A DNA stretch of 48,452 bases from Ignavibacteriales bacterium (GCA_016186715.1 JACPLA010000022.1:1-48452); one strand, 5' to 3'. Positions 1 through 8,600 are shown, counted from the stretch's first letter. The notes: generated by a model not told the origin, from the letters alone. Program-made: numbers and translations.

Positions 1-3
1 ATG

Positions 4-87
4 TGCCCGGAGCGAGACTTGAACTCGCATGCCCTTTCGGGCGCCGCCCCCTCAAGACGGTGTGTCTGCCAGTTCCACCATCCGGGC
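4..87 (-). tRNA. tRNA-Leu (anticodon GAG)
   Basis: The reverse complement folds as a class II tRNA: acceptor GCCCGGA pairs with TCCGGGC, T8-G9 is followed by a GTGG D-arm, and the anticodon stem CCGTC/GGCGG encloses loop TTGAGGG, giving anticodon GAG. A long variable arm (GCGCCC/GGGC type) and a T-arm with GTTCAAGTC follow, as expected for Leu. The discriminator is A. CCA is not encoded (ACAT follows), so it would be added by the nucleotidyltransferase, unlike the neighbouring tRNA-Lys. Confidence 0.95.
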
Positions 88-91
88 TTAG

Positions 92-216
92 CATGGAAAA
101 TTGAGAATGGGTAATGGAACATTGAACGCTATTGCAATTTTCCATGGAAAATTGAGTATGGGTAAATGGAACATTGAACGCTAAATTTTTCCTTTACAAT
201 TTCCAATTTTCCATGG
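92..216. repeat. AT-rich intergenic direct and inverted repeat between two tRNAs
   Basis: Two near-identical copies of a 39-40 bp unit starting catggaaaattgag occur at 92-130 and 143-182. They differ by one substitution and a one-base insertion. The stretch ends with aatttccaattttccatgg (about 198-216), which is partly the inverse of the unit start, so the block is bounded by inverted ends. It has no ORF. It looks like an extragenic repetitive element lodged in a tRNA cluster. Confidence 0.7.
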
Positions 217-288
217 TGAGCGTGGATGGATTCGAACCATCGACCCTCTGCTTAAAAGGCAGATGCTCTACCCCTGAGCTACACGCCC
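214..288 (-). tRNA. tRNA-Lys (anticodon TTT)
   Basis: The reverse complement reads GGGCGTG-TA-GCTC...GAGC with anticodon stem TCTGC/GCAGA around loop CTTTTAA, giving anticodon TTT. The T-arm is GATGGTTCGAATCCATC and the acceptor closes with CACGCTC (one G-T pair). The discriminator A is followed by an encoded CCA. The 3' end touches the AT-rich repeat block. Confidence 0.96.
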
Positions 289-357
289 TCCGAGGCCACG
301 CGGCCTGCTACTCCGAGAAGTAAAATACGGAAATTTGAACGGATTTTCAACCTCGAC

Positions 358-630
358 CTAACGTCCCGCTTCCGCGGATGGAACCGACTGCTGCTCCCCC
401 TTTTTCCGATAGAGAATTCCCAAAGGAACGAGGATGCAATATCCCAGAAAGAGAAGCACGGGCGCGACGAAGAGAGGGAAGACTCCGTCCCACGGTTCCT
501 GGGACAAGGCCACATATCCGAGAATGATGCAGAGAAGGGCAACACCCAGAATTTGATAATTCGTTTTTGTCAGAGGAAGAGCGTGAACAACTGCTTTCCG
601 TTTTTGGCCTGTCTTCGTTTGTTTCGCCAT
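358..630 (-). CDS. Small two-TM membrane protein, DUF3098-like
   Basis: A 90-residue protein. The basic N-terminus (MAKQTKTGQKRK) precedes LPLTKTNY, then two hydrophobic helices at about residues 24-43 and 52-75, and a short basic tail. The pattern 'LPLTK.NY..LG...IILGY' followed by a second TM ending in LYRKK matches my memory of the DUF3098 family, which is common in Bacteroidota; its function is unknown to me. The ORF track extends it to 143 aa, but the added 53 residues lack family character and run through a terminator hairpin, so I choose the ATG at 630. It is the last gene before the tRNAs and lies downstream of lolD on the same strand. Confidence 0.72.
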   Translation of the reverse strand: MAKQTKTGQKRKAVVHALPLTKTNYQILGVALLCIILGYVALSQEPWDGVFPLFVAPVLLFLGYCILVPLGILYRKKGEQQSVPSAEAGR

Positions 631-655
631 ACTCGTCTTTCTGTATAAAGAGGCT

Positions 656-690
656 GTAACAAAAAGCCCAGCGTTGGGGAAACGCCGGGC
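656..690 (-). terminator. Rho-independent terminator after lolD
   Basis: On the minus strand GCCCGGCGTT-tccc-cAACGCTGGGC forms a GC-rich stem with one mismatch, followed by TTTTTGTT. It ends the lol operon but sits only about 26 nt before the DUF3098 start codon. Confidence 0.8.
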
Positions 691-704
691 CCGACCGCTT
701 TGAT

Positions 705-732
705 GCCAACAGTCAGGGGAGAAACTGTCGGC
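705..732 (-). other. Second hairpin in the lolD-DUF3098 gap
   Basis: GCCGACAGT and ACTGTTGGC form a 9-bp stem (one G-T pair) with a 10-nt loop, just 5' of the terminator on the minus strand. It has no T-run. It could be part of a composite terminator or leader structure. Confidence 0.45.
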
Positions 733-785
733 ACGGTCACGATTAATGTAACGGATTTCGCGTGTCGAGTCAAGTCCAAAAAAGT

Positions 786-1502
786 TCAAATTGCGTGCGG
801 CGCGTGCCGAACCGAAACAAGTCTCCCGTCGGCCAAACGAAGGATACGATCCCCTCTTTTCGTCAGGTCGGGATTATGCGTGGCAATCACAAACGTCAGT
901 CCCTTCTTCTTCGCAAGGTCAATCAGGAGACGATGGAGTTTTGATCCTGTTTCCTCGTCCAGATTCCCCGACGGCTCATCGGCAAGGATCAAATGGGGGT
1001 CGTTCATCAAAGCGCGGGCCACTGCAACCCGCTGCTGTTCGCCGCCGGACAGTTCATTCGGCCTATGGTTGAGTCGCTCTCTCATTCCAACTTCCCCCAA
1101 CAACGCCTCGGCGCGCACCCGAACACGCCGAAGACTTTCACCCCGGACAAGAGACGGCATGGCCACATTTTCAAGCGCCGTGAATTCAGCCAGCAAATGG
1201 TGAAATTGAAAAATAAACCCGAGCTTGGTGTTGCGGAATGAGGATCGATCTTCTTCGGAAAGAGTGAAAATGTTTTCATCTCCAACCGAAACAATCCCCG
1301 ATGTGGGTTTGTCCAGACCGCCAAGGATGTGAAGCAGCGTGCTTTTCCCTGATCCGGAAGGTCCGATAATAACGACGATTTCCCCCTGCTTGATTTCAAT
1401 ATCCACGCCCTTCAAGACCTGAAGAGTTACGTTTTTCCCGGTCTCATACTCCTTCCAGATGTTTTCTCCATGAACGAAGATATTTCGACGGCTTACTCCC
1501 AT
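786..1502 (-). CDS. lolD: Lipoprotein-releasing ABC transporter ATP-binding protein LolD
   Basis: A 238-residue ABC ATPase. Walker A GPSGSGKST (about residue 47), Q-loop in FIFQFHHLL, signature LSGGEQQR, Walker B LILADEP followed by SGNLD, and a switch His in ATHNPD are all visible. FQFHHLLAEFTALENV is characteristic of the LolD/MacB branch. The ORF track starts earlier; I choose ATG at 1502 (MGVSRRNIFV) because it overlaps the stop of the preceding permease by 10 nt and because upstream residues have no ABC character. With the two permeases it should form a LolCDE-type complex that extracts lipoproteins from the inner membrane. Distinction from an FtsE or MacB ATPase rests mainly on this context. 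Confidence 0.93.
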   Translation of the reverse strand: MGVSRRNIFVHGENIWKEYETGKNVTLQVLKGVDIEIKQGEIVVIIGPSGSGKSTLLHILGGLDKPTSGIVSVGDENIFTLSEEDRSSFRNTKLGFIFQFHHLLAEFTALENVAMPSLVRGESLRRVRVRAEALLGEVGMRERLNHRPNELSGGEQQRVAVARALMNDPHLILADEPSGNLDEETGSKLHRLLIDLAKKKGLTFVIATHNPDLTKRGDRILRLADGRLVSVRHAPHAI

Positions 1503-2719
1503 CGTATGGCCTCCACGGGGATCAAGTTTGCTGCCCGACGCGACGGGTACAGCGCAGCCATAGAACTCAGCGCAACTGCCGTCGCGACAACGATCAGCAC
1601 GTCCCAAAAGACCAGTTCCACAGGAATCGCAGGAATGATATAAACGGTCGGATCGAGCGGAATGAGATGATAGTACTTCTGAAGCGTGACAAGAACCACC
1701 CCGATGATCATACCGAAGCTTGCCCCCACAACCCCGACGAGAATCCCCTGGATCACGAAGATATTCCGAATCATGGATCGCGTGCCCCCTAGAGCCTTCA
1801 AGATTCCAATATCCCTGGTTTTTTCCAAAACCGACATGGTGAGTGAGCCGAGAAGATTAAACGATGCAACTCCGACAATCAGCGAGAGAATCACAAACGC
1901 CATCCACCGCTCGATCTGCATGACAACGTACAGCTCCCGGTGCAGATCGTACCACGTGAGCACATGGAAAAAGGGTCCAAAGTTCTCCTGGAGCCGTTCC
2001 TTCATGATCTCGGTTTCGTCAAAGTCCACCAGTCGCAGTTCCCACCCGTCGATGCGGTCTCCCCTTGCAAAGAGCGTCTGTGCAGTTTTCAGGCCAACGT
2101 ATGCATAGTACGCATCGTACTCCTTGTTATTCGACTCATAGATGCCGACGACCGTGTACTTTCGGATCAAAGGCTGGCCGATCTGAAGCAAGGCCGGCTC
2201 AGATCCGGCGGGGCTGATGACGGAAAGTGTGTCGCCCACCACCGCTCCCAACCGGTCCGCCAGCGTCAATCCGATGACAACACCCGATTCATTCCGTCCC
2301 TGGAAATTCAGTTCTCCGAGGATAATCTTTTCGCCGAGCCCCGACACCCGGTGGGCCCTTTTGTCGTCAATCCCTTTGACGTTGATCACCCTGTTGATAT
2401 TTCGCGAGACAACAAGGGCCTTACCGGTCACATAAGGGGAAAACCCCGACACTTCATTTTCCTGTTCCAGGTATGCAGAGAGAGAAGCCGCAGAAATAGA
2501 ATCCGCATCGAGGGGAATTTCGACGCGGAGATGCGGGTCGAAACTGACGAGTATCGAAGTAACTAATCCGTTGAACCCGTTGAACACCGACAGGACAACA
2601 ACAAGCGCGGCGACTCCAATGGTCACGCCGACAATCGAGATGACGGAAATGACATTGACAAATCCGACCTTCCGCTTTGAAACTAGGTAGCGGAACGCTA
2701 TGGATCGCTCAAGGCTCAT
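1493..2719 (-). CDS. lolE: FtsX-like permease, LolC/LolE family (second copy)
   Basis: A 408-residue permease. One N-terminal TM (about 20-48, VNVISVISIVGVTIGVAALVVV), a large periplasmic MacB-type core domain (about 50-260) and three C-terminal TMs (about 268-390) give the four-helix LolC/E topology. ALGGTRSMIRNIF is the conserved FtsX cytoplasmic loop. It overlaps the upstream paralogue by ATGA and the downstream lolD by 10 nt, so the three are translationally coupled. It is similar to its neighbour throughout, consistent with an old tandem duplication. Which of the pair is C and which E cannot be settled from sequence alone; the symbol is provisional. Confidence 0.88.
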   Translation of the reverse strand: MSLERSIAFRYLVSKRKVGFVNVISVISIVGVTIGVAALVVVLSVFNGFNGLVTSILVSFDPHLRVEIPLDADSISAASLSAYLEQENEVSGFSPYVTGKALVVSRNINRVINVKGIDDKRAHRVSGLGEKIILGELNFQGRNESGVVIGLTLADRLGAVVGDTLSVISPAGSEPALLQIGQPLIRKYTVVGIYESNNKEYDAYYAYVGLKTAQTLFARGDRIDGWELRLVDFDETEIMKERLQENFGPFFHVLTWYDLHRELYVVMQIERWMAFVILSLIVGVASFNLLGSLTMSVLEKTRDIGILKALGGTRSMIRNIFVIQGILVGVVGASFGMIIGVVLVTLQKYYHLIPLDPTVYIIPAIPVELVFWDVLIVVATAVALSSMAALYPSRRAANLIPVEAIRWE

Positions 2720-3939
2720 TGGGCAAATCGCAGCAACGCCACAGGATCCTGATGACCGGCCAAACGGGACGGAAGGAACGAACAGAAATAACAGAGAACC
2801 AATGCAGACGCACTCACAAGGGCAAAGTTAAACCACGACAGCACGATGGGAACATGAGTCATATAGTAAATCCCCGAAGGCAGAGAGATCACTCTGTACT
2901 CCATTTCGATCCAGCAGAGAACGAATGCAAGCACGTTGCCGGCCATTGTTCCCACAACTCCGATGAACATTCCCTGGATGAGAAAAATTCTGCTGACGGT
3001 CGACCGTGACGCGCCAAGAGTTTGTAAGACGCCGATGTCCTTGATTTTCTCCATCACCATCATCAGGAGAGTGCCGATGACGTTCACGGTCGCAACAATG
3101 ATAATAAGGCCAAGAATGATGGGGATCTGACTCTTCTGCAGTTCTATCCACGAAAACAGGTTCCTGTACATTTGAAACATGGTCCGTGCATAATACGGAT
3201 AGCCCAGATCCGCGGGAATTTCCTGAACAAGCGTCCCCAGGGACGACAGATCTTTGACCAGGACATCAAACCCGGATATGGATTTTCCAAACTGAAAAAG
3301 CTTTTGCGCGTTGCCGATATGAACATAGACATAGGAGGCGTCATATTCCTCCATGCCCGTTTCGTAAAATCCCGTAACGACAAATTGCATTACACGCGCC
3401 TGAGACAGGGTGAGGCTGTATCCCCCCAGGGCAAAGACCAGAACCCGGTCCCCTATCTTCACATTCAGACGTTCGGCCAATCGTTTCCCAAGAAGGACAG
3501 TCTGCACCCCGTCCTCCCGTACCTCAAGGTCATAACTTCCGTCGACGAGGCGTTGACGCGCGGCGGAAATGTCGTTTGTCGGGTCGATCCCTTTGATCAA
3601 GACGCCGTCAATGGCGTCCTGGGAGCGGATCATGGCTTCACGCGAAACGTACGGTGCCATCACATCAACCTGAGGAAATCTCTCCTGGACTTTTCTGATG
3701 GCCGAAGCTGGATCATGAAGCGCCTGACTTTGGAACCCATAGATCTGCATATGCGCCGTAAAGCTGACAACGTTTTCTTTGATGGTCCTTTCAAATCCTT
3801 GCAGAATGGAAAGAGTGATGATCAATGCGGCAACGCCGAGGGCCACTCCCACAACCGCGAAGAACGTAATAAAGGAAATAAACCCGCTGTTCCTTCTGGA
3901 ACGGAGAAATCGTCGGGCTACAAAGAAGGAAACTTCCAT
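2716..3939 (-). CDS. lolC: FtsX-like permease, LolC/LolE family (first copy)
   Basis: A 407-residue permease with the same plan as the next gene: N-terminal TM (about 20-50, SFITFFAVVGVALGVAALIITLSIL), periplasmic domain, and three C-terminal TMs (about 270-390) with loop TLGASRSTVSRIFLIQGMFIG. It starts 15 nt after the prfB stop, with no clear Shine-Dalgarno sequence, and overlaps the second permease by 4 nt. It is expected to sit in the inner membrane and pair with the second permease and LolD for lipoprotein release. Close linkage of prfB and lol genes in a single operon suggests co-transcription rather than functional dependence. Confidence 0.88.
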   Translation of the reverse strand: MEVSFFVARRFLRSRRNSGFISFITFFAVVGVALGVAALIITLSILQGFERTIKENVVSFTAHMQIYGFQSQALHDPASAIRKVQERFPQVDVMAPYVSREAMIRSQDAIDGVLIKGIDPTNDISAARQRLVDGSYDLEVREDGVQTVLLGKRLAERLNVKIGDRVLVFALGGYSLTLSQARVMQFVVTGFYETGMEEYDASYVYVHIGNAQKLFQFGKSISGFDVLVKDLSSLGTLVQEIPADLGYPYYARTMFQMYRNLFSWIELQKSQIPIILGLIIIVATVNVIGTLLMMVMEKIKDIGVLQTLGASRSTVSRIFLIQGMFIGVVGTMAGNVLAFVLCWIEMEYRVISLPSGIYYMTHVPIVLSWFNFALVSASALVLCYFCSFLPSRLAGHQDPVALLRFAQ

Positions 3940-3954
3940 GGACGGGCTGGCGGG

Positions 3955-5056
3955 TTATTTCTTCGTGCTCTCGAGGAGAAAGCGTTTGATGAATTCGTCG
4001 ATCTCGCCGTCCATCACAGCGTGGACGTCGCCCGTTTCATGGCCGGTACGATGGTCCTTGACGAGGGTGTAAGGCTGAAATGTGTAGGATCGGATCTGGC
4101 TTCCCCATTCGATTTTTTTCTTCTTGCTTTCCAGAGCGTCAAGACGGGCCTGTTCCTCTTCCTTGCGAAGCTGATACAACCGCGATTTCAGCATTTTCAT
4201 CGCCCGCTCCCGGTTCTGAAACTGCGATCGCTCCTGTTGGCAGGCAACGACGATCCCCGTCGGGATGTGGGTAATGCGAACCGCCGTTTCAACTTTGTTG
4301 ACATTTTGTCCCCCCTTGCCGCCCGAGCGGTACGTGTCGATCTTCAAATCCGCGGTGTTCACTTCGATTTCCGCGTCGTCATCGAGTTCGGGATAGACGA
4401 ACACCGATGCAAACGAGGTGTGTCTGCGGGCGTTGGCGTCGAAGGGAGAAATGCGAACCAGCCGGTGTACACCGCTCTCTGCCTTGAGATACCCGTAGGA
4501 ATATTTCCCGATAACTTCGATCGTCGCGCTCTTGATTCCCGCTCCTTCGCCTTCGAGCATGTCGACCAGGTTCACCTTGAAGCCATTGCGTTCACACCAC
4601 CGCGAATACATCCTCAGCAGCATGTCCGCCCAGTCCTGAGACTCCGTTCCCCCGGCTCCGGAATGGATTGTCAGCAGGGCGTTTCTCTCGTCATCCTCGC
4701 CGCTCAGCATGTTCCTGAATTCCAATTCACCTATTTTTCCTTCCAGCTTCTTCAGGTCCCGTACGATTTCTTCTGCGACCTCCTTTTCATTGCTCTCCTC
4801 GGCGAGGTCAATCAGCGTAGCGGTATCCTCATACAGCCTGAGAAGTTCCTTCCATGCTTCAACCCACGATTTGCGCGAGTTTATTTCCTGGATCACCTTT
4901 TGTGCCGAAGCATTGTCGGCCCAAAAATCCGCCTCGGACGTTTTTTGCTCCAACTCTGCGAGCTCCCTTTCCTTGGCGTCAAGGTCAAAGATACCCCCTC
5001 AGCGCATCGAGGCGCCCGGAGAGGTCGGTAAGTTTTTCACGAAGGTCTTCAAACAT
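3955..5056 (-). CDS. prfB: Peptide chain release factor 2 (programmed +1 frameshift)
   Basis: The ORF track shows only the downstream frame (332 aa). Reading from ATG at 5056 gives 23 codons (MFEDLREK...RGYL) ending at an in-frame TGA; a +1 shift at CTT-T-GAC continues as [12 protein letters not shown]..., giving 366 aa, the normal RF2 length. GGKGGQNVN holds the GGQ that triggers peptidyl-tRNA hydrolysis, and [11 protein letters not shown] holds the SPF motif that reads UGA/UAA in RF2. The gene lies 2 nt after the atuA C-terminal subunit gene and 15 nt before the lol permeases. Expression is autoregulated: scarcity of RF2 favours shifting at its own UGA. Confidence 0.97.
4984..4999 (-). promoter_or_regulatory. 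RF2 programmed frameshift site
   Basis: On the minus strand the sequence is AGGGGGTATCTTTGAC: an internal Shine-Dalgarno-like AGGGGG, 3-nt spacer, slippery CTT, then the UGA with a C at the +4 position (weak termination context). This is the canonical element of bacterial prfB and explains the apparent frameshift in the ORF track. Confidence 0.97.
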
Positions 5057-5058
5057 TG

Positions 5059-5388
5059 TTACACCTTGAGATCGTCCGGAACATCAATTTCCATTCTTAG
5101 TAAAGCTGCCGCGAGGGTTTTCCCCTGTGCATCATTTTTCAATGATTTTGTTCCGCCTCCCCCCAGGGCGTGGTGAAGCAGGAAATTCAAGGCCCAGAGG
5201 TTTGGAAGCTCGAAGCGCTCAACACTCCCCCACACAATACCCTCGAAATGCTTCCGAACGCGCTCCACGCTGACTTCACGCTCGATGAGCGGATAAAATT
5301 CCGGTTTTCGCGCGATCAGGCCTATGTTGGCCGTGTCTCCCTTATCCCCCGAACGTCCGTGGCAGATCTGGAGGAGGCGAATTTTCAT
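5059..5388 (-). CDS. AtuA C-terminal-domain-like small subunit
   Basis: A 109-residue protein starting MKIRLLQICHGRSGDKGDTANIGLIAR. 'GRSGDKGD.ANIG' is the hallmark of the domain found at the C-terminus of AtuA/DUF1446 proteins (ferredoxin-like fold), here encoded as a separate gene. Its ATG overlaps the stop of the larger AtuA-like gene by 4 nt, so the two probably form one complex. Function is uncertain; AtuA belongs to acyclic terpene utilisation in Pseudomonas, but this family is widespread without that pathway. Confidence 0.82.
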   Translation of the reverse strand: MKIRLLQICHGRSGDKGDTANIGLIARKPEFYPLIEREVSVERVRKHFEGIVWGSVERFELPNLWALNFLLHHALGGGGTKSLKNDAQGKTLAAALLRMEIDVPDDLKV

Positions 5389-6746
5389 GTTTCTTTGATG
5401 ATAATTTCGGGAATCACGGCTTGTTTCTGAATCAGCGCCGGCCAGTACGAAATAACCTCGCTTGGTTTGGGCCTTCCCCCGGCAAACCCCGTGACCGAGG
5501 GCGGGCCTGTCAGGATCAAGGGAGCCAGTTCCTTTCCGAAACGCTCGACCGCCTCAAATGATTGGCTTCGGACTCCGACTCGCAGAGCGACTTCGTTGAC
5601 GTCCTCATGCTGCGGAGAAAGCGGTCCGTGGGAAGAATCGTGTCCAAGGAATTCAGTTCGGATTTCCTCAAAATCCAAATTCAGATCCGCGAGCCGCGCC
5701 CGCAAGACCTGATCCGCCGCCTTTGCTTTCTCCAACGCGTCAGGCCAGCTGTACGTCAGCGTCCCCAATGCCGTATAGCCGTCGAAATACGACATGGAGA
5801 CCTTATAGAATTCCGTGGCGGGCCTTCCCCGAACACCGCTCATCCTGACACGATCCTTTCCTACCTGTTCCAAATGAATGGTTGTAAAATCAGCGATGCA
5901 GTCCGGCGTAATGTACGTTTTTGGGTCACCGATTTCATACAGGAGTTGTTCCTTGACCGTCTGCATCGTTACCAACCCGCCCGATCCTTCATGCTTTGTG
6001 ATGACGATATCCCCGTTGGGGTACGCCTCCGCAATCGGAAATCCAATATGAGCCATGTCCGGGACCCTTCTCCAGTCAGCGGAAAAATTGCCGCCGCTTG
6101 CCTGCCCGCCGCATTCGAGGATGTGCCCTGCAACGGTTCCCGAGGCAATTCTGTTCCAGTCGTTCACGGGCCAGTCGAACTCGTACATCATGGGGGCAAG
6201 TGTCAAACCCGTGTCGGTCGTTCGGCCGGTAAGAACGATCTCGGCTCCCTGGCGTAACGCCTGGACAATAGGAAATGCGCCGAAGTAGACGTTGGCGCTT
6301 TGCAGCCGGTCTCGAACGGAATCGAGCGATTCACCCGATTCCATGTTCTTTAACTCGATGTTCTTTTTCCTCAACCCATCGATCCGCTCGAGAATATCGT
6401 CGCCGAGTACAACACCGATCCTCAGTTTCTTGATTCCCATCTTCTTCGCCGCCTCGAGGATCGCTTCGCTGCAGGCAAGCGGATTCACCCCCCCGCCGTT
6501 GGTAATGATCTTGATGTTCCTCTCAACGCACGTGGGAAGGATTTGTTCCATCAGAGGAATCAGATCTCTCGCATACCCGAGTTTTGAATCCCGCTTCCTT
6601 TGTTTCTGCATGATGGACATCGTGACCTCGGCGAGATAATCCATCATGAGGTAGTCGACAGGACCGCGAGTAACCTGATCATAAGGAGCGGAAAGCAAGT
6701 CCCCCCAGAACCCTTGCCCGGAGGCTATGCGGACAAATTCTTTCAA
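5385..6746 (-). CDS. DUF1446 / AtuA-family protein
   Basis: A 453-residue protein opening with MKEFVRIASGQGFWGD and containing VDYLMMDYLAEVTMS, KIITNGGGVNPLACSEAI and a GAEIVLTGRTTDTGLTLAP segment, typical of the DUF1446 (AtuA) family. The start is TTG at 6746, overlapping the aspS TGA by 4 nt (TTGA). The C-terminal ferredoxin-like domain seen in fused homologues is the next gene. No membrane segments are evident; it is probably cytoplasmic. Its presence between aspS and prfB does not indicate a terpene pathway, and the substrate is unknown. Confidence 0.85.
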   Translation of the reverse strand: MKEFVRIASGQGFWGDLLSAPYDQVTRGPVDYLMMDYLAEVTMSIMQKQRKRDSKLGYARDLIPLMEQILPTCVERNIKIITNGGGVNPLACSEAILEAAKKMGIKKLRIGVVLGDDILERIDGLRKKNIELKNMESGESLDSVRDRLQSANVYFGAFPIVQALRQGAEIVLTGRTTDTGLTLAPMMYEFDWPVNDWNRIASGTVAGHILECGGQASGGNFSADWRRVPDMAHIGFPIAEAYPNGDIVITKHEGSGGLVTMQTVKEQLLYEIGDPKTYITPDCIADFTTIHLEQVGKDRVRMSGVRGRPATEFYKVSMSYFDGYTALGTLTYSWPDALEKAKAADQVLRARLADLNLDFEEIRTEFLGHDSSHGPLSPQHEDVNEVALRVGVRSQSFEAVERFGKELAPLILTGPPSVTGFAGGRPKPSEVISYWPALIQKQAVIPEIIIKET

Positions 6747-8515
6747 TGGATCACTTTGATATGGAGCTCATCCAATTGTTTCTTGTCAACCGGGGACGGT
6801 GCTTCATCCATCAACGACACGGCACTCGCCGTCTTGGGAAAGGCGATGACATCACGGATCGATTCTTGTCCCGTCAGAAGCATGATGAGTCTGTCAAAAC
6901 CGACTGCAATCCCTCCGTGCGGTGGTGCGCCGTACTTGAACGCGTCGAGCATGAATCCGAACTTCTTCCTCGCTTCCTCAGGTCCGATGCCCAGGAGCTC
7001 AAACATTCTGCTTTGCAGAGCCGAATCATGGATCCGGATACTACCCCCGGCAATTTCATTCCCGTTGAGCACAAGATCATAGGCGCGGGCACGGACCTTC
7101 TTTGGATCACTGCCAAGGAACTGCAGATCTTCCGCTTGGGGAGAAGTAAACGGGTGATGGACCGCGACATACCGTTTCTCCTCTTCACTGAATTCAAGAA
7201 GCGGAAAATCCGTTACCCAGAGAAAATGCCAGGCGTTTTCAGGGATCAGTTTCAGGCGCGCGGCCATTTCAAGCCTGAGCTGGCCAAGGATCTCATACGT
7301 CTTCTGCCACGGACCCGAAATCAGCAAACACAGGTCGCCGCTTGCGGCTTTGAGCCTCTTGGCAACGGCTCTGATCTCCTCTGTCGACACAAACTTGTCC
7401 ACCGAACTTTCCATTTTGTGTTCTTGCACCTTGATGGAAATCAGACCACCGGCACCGAACGATTTGACAAGATCCGTCAAGCCGTCAAGCTGGTTTCTGG
7501 TGAAGGAGGCGAGTCCCGGGACGGTGAAGCCCGCGACGACTCCCCCGTCCCTCACAGTCTCGCTAAACACGCGAAACTTGCTTTTTGCAACAACCGCGGA
7601 ACAATCGGAAATCTCAAGACCGAACCGGGTGTCCGGTTTGTCCGTTCCGTAACGTTCCATTGCCTCATGGTACGTGACACGCGGAAACGGTATGTTCAGC
7701 TCAAGACCGACGAGCCCGCGAAAAAGGTCCTTCATCAATCCTTCAGTCATGACGAAGACATCCTCCTCGTCGACGAATGACATTTCGACGTCGATTTGCG
7801 TGAACTCGGGTTGCCGGTCTGCCCGAAGGTCTTCGTCACGGAAGCATTTGACAATCTGAAAATACCGGTCGAATCCCGCCACCATCAGAATCTGTTTGTA
7901 GGTTTGAGGGGATTGCGGCAACGCGTAGAACTTTCCCGGATGAATGCGGCTCGGCACAAGATAATCCCTCGCCCCCTCGGGGGTGCTCTTCATCAGCACC
8001 GGCGTTTCAATCTCCACGAACTGATTCCGGTCAAAATAGGCCCGGGTACGTTGATAACCCTGATGCCGGGCCAGGAGGCTTTTTTGAACGGCCGGACGCC
8101 GAAGATCGAGATACCGGTACTTGAGCCGCAGGTCTTCATTCACATCGACAGCATCCTCGATGGGAAACGGCGGGGTCTCTGCTTTGTTGAGAATTGCCAG
8201 CTCCAGCCCCGCAACATCGACCTCCCCGGTGGGAAGATCCGGGTTAACGGTTCCCTCGGGTCTTTTCTGCACTTTCCCGGTCACGGAAATCACGAATTCC
8301 GATCGCAACGCCTGAGCGGTGTCGTAGGCTTGCCGGTTATGCTGCGGCGCAAAGACAACCTGGGTTTTTCCATACCGATCACGGAGATCGATAAACACGA
8401 CGCCCCCAAGGTCGCGACGGACATCAACCCAGCCTGTCAGGGTTACTGTGGTGTCGATGTGACTGCTGCGAAGGTCTCCGCAGGTATGTGTCCGTTTCAT
8501 CAATGATTGTGCCAT
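6743..8515 (-). CDS. aspS: Aspartyl-tRNA synthetase
   Basis: A 590-residue class II synthetase of the bacterial type. An N-terminal OB anticodon-binding domain (about 1-110, GWVDVRRDLGGVVFIDLRDR) precedes the catalytic core with motif 2 (FRDEDLRADRQPEFTQID, about 218-235), a bacterial GAD insertion (about 290-420) and motif 3 (GIAVGFDRLIMLLTG near the C-terminus). Length matches E. coli AspRS, with no gap. ATG at 8515 is used; an in-frame ATG five codons later (MKRTHTCG) is an alternative. It begins the operon aspS-atuA-atuA C-domain-prfB-lolCED and follows the trxA terminator by about 35 nt. Discriminating versus non-discriminating specificity cannot be told here. Confidence 0.97.
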   Translation of the reverse strand: MAQSLMKRTHTCGDLRSSHIDTTVTLTGWVDVRRDLGGVVFIDLRDRYGKTQVVFAPQHNRQAYDTAQALRSEFVISVTGKVQKRPEGTVNPDLPTGEVDVAGLELAILNKAETPPFPIEDAVDVNEDLRLKYRYLDLRRPAVQKSLLARHQGYQRTRAYFDRNQFVEIETPVLMKSTPEGARDYLVPSRIHPGKFYALPQSPQTYKQILMVAGFDRYFQIVKCFRDEDLRADRQPEFTQIDVEMSFVDEEDVFVMTEGLMKDLFRGLVGLELNIPFPRVTYHEAMERYGTDKPDTRFGLEISDCSAVVAKSKFRVFSETVRDGGVVAGFTVPGLASFTRNQLDGLTDLVKSFGAGGLISIKVQEHKMESSVDKFVSTEEIRAVAKRLKAASGDLCLLISGPWQKTYEILGQLRLEMAARLKLIPENAWHFLWVTDFPLLEFSEEEKRYVAVHHPFTSPQAEDLQFLGSDPKKVRARAYDLVLNGNEIAGGSIRIHDSALQSRMFELLGIGPEEARKKFGFMLDAFKYGAPPHGGIAVGFDRLIMLLTGQESIRDVIAFPKTASAVSLMDEAPSPVDKKQLDELHIKVIH

Positions 8516-8550
8516 GGGTTTAGTTTTTCCGATTCGTGCAGTATTTGCCG

Positions 8551-8600
8551 AAAAAGAAAAATGCGAGAAGCCTCACGTATCGCCAGGCATTCTCGCATTT
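8551..8600 (-). terminator. Rho-independent terminator after trxA
   Basis: aaatgcgagaa and ttctcgcattt form a perfect 11-bp stem, extended by GCCT/AGGC after a one-base bulge, and on the minus strand the stem runs into TTTTTCTTTTTC. It lies 14 nt beyond the trxA stop and separates dnaE-trxA from aspS. Confidence 0.9.

Noticed and set aside
358-789. 143-aa version of the DUF3098-like protein
   Set aside because: The extra N-terminus passes through a rho-independent terminator and lacks conserved character.
3172-5031. 619-aa plus-strand ORF
   Set aside because: It is antisense to lolC-like and prfB, has no recognisable domain, and both minus-strand genes have clear family motifs.
3955-5056. 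prfB frameshift as a mutation
   Set aside because: The site matches the conserved programmed RF2 frameshift exactly and the restored length is normal.
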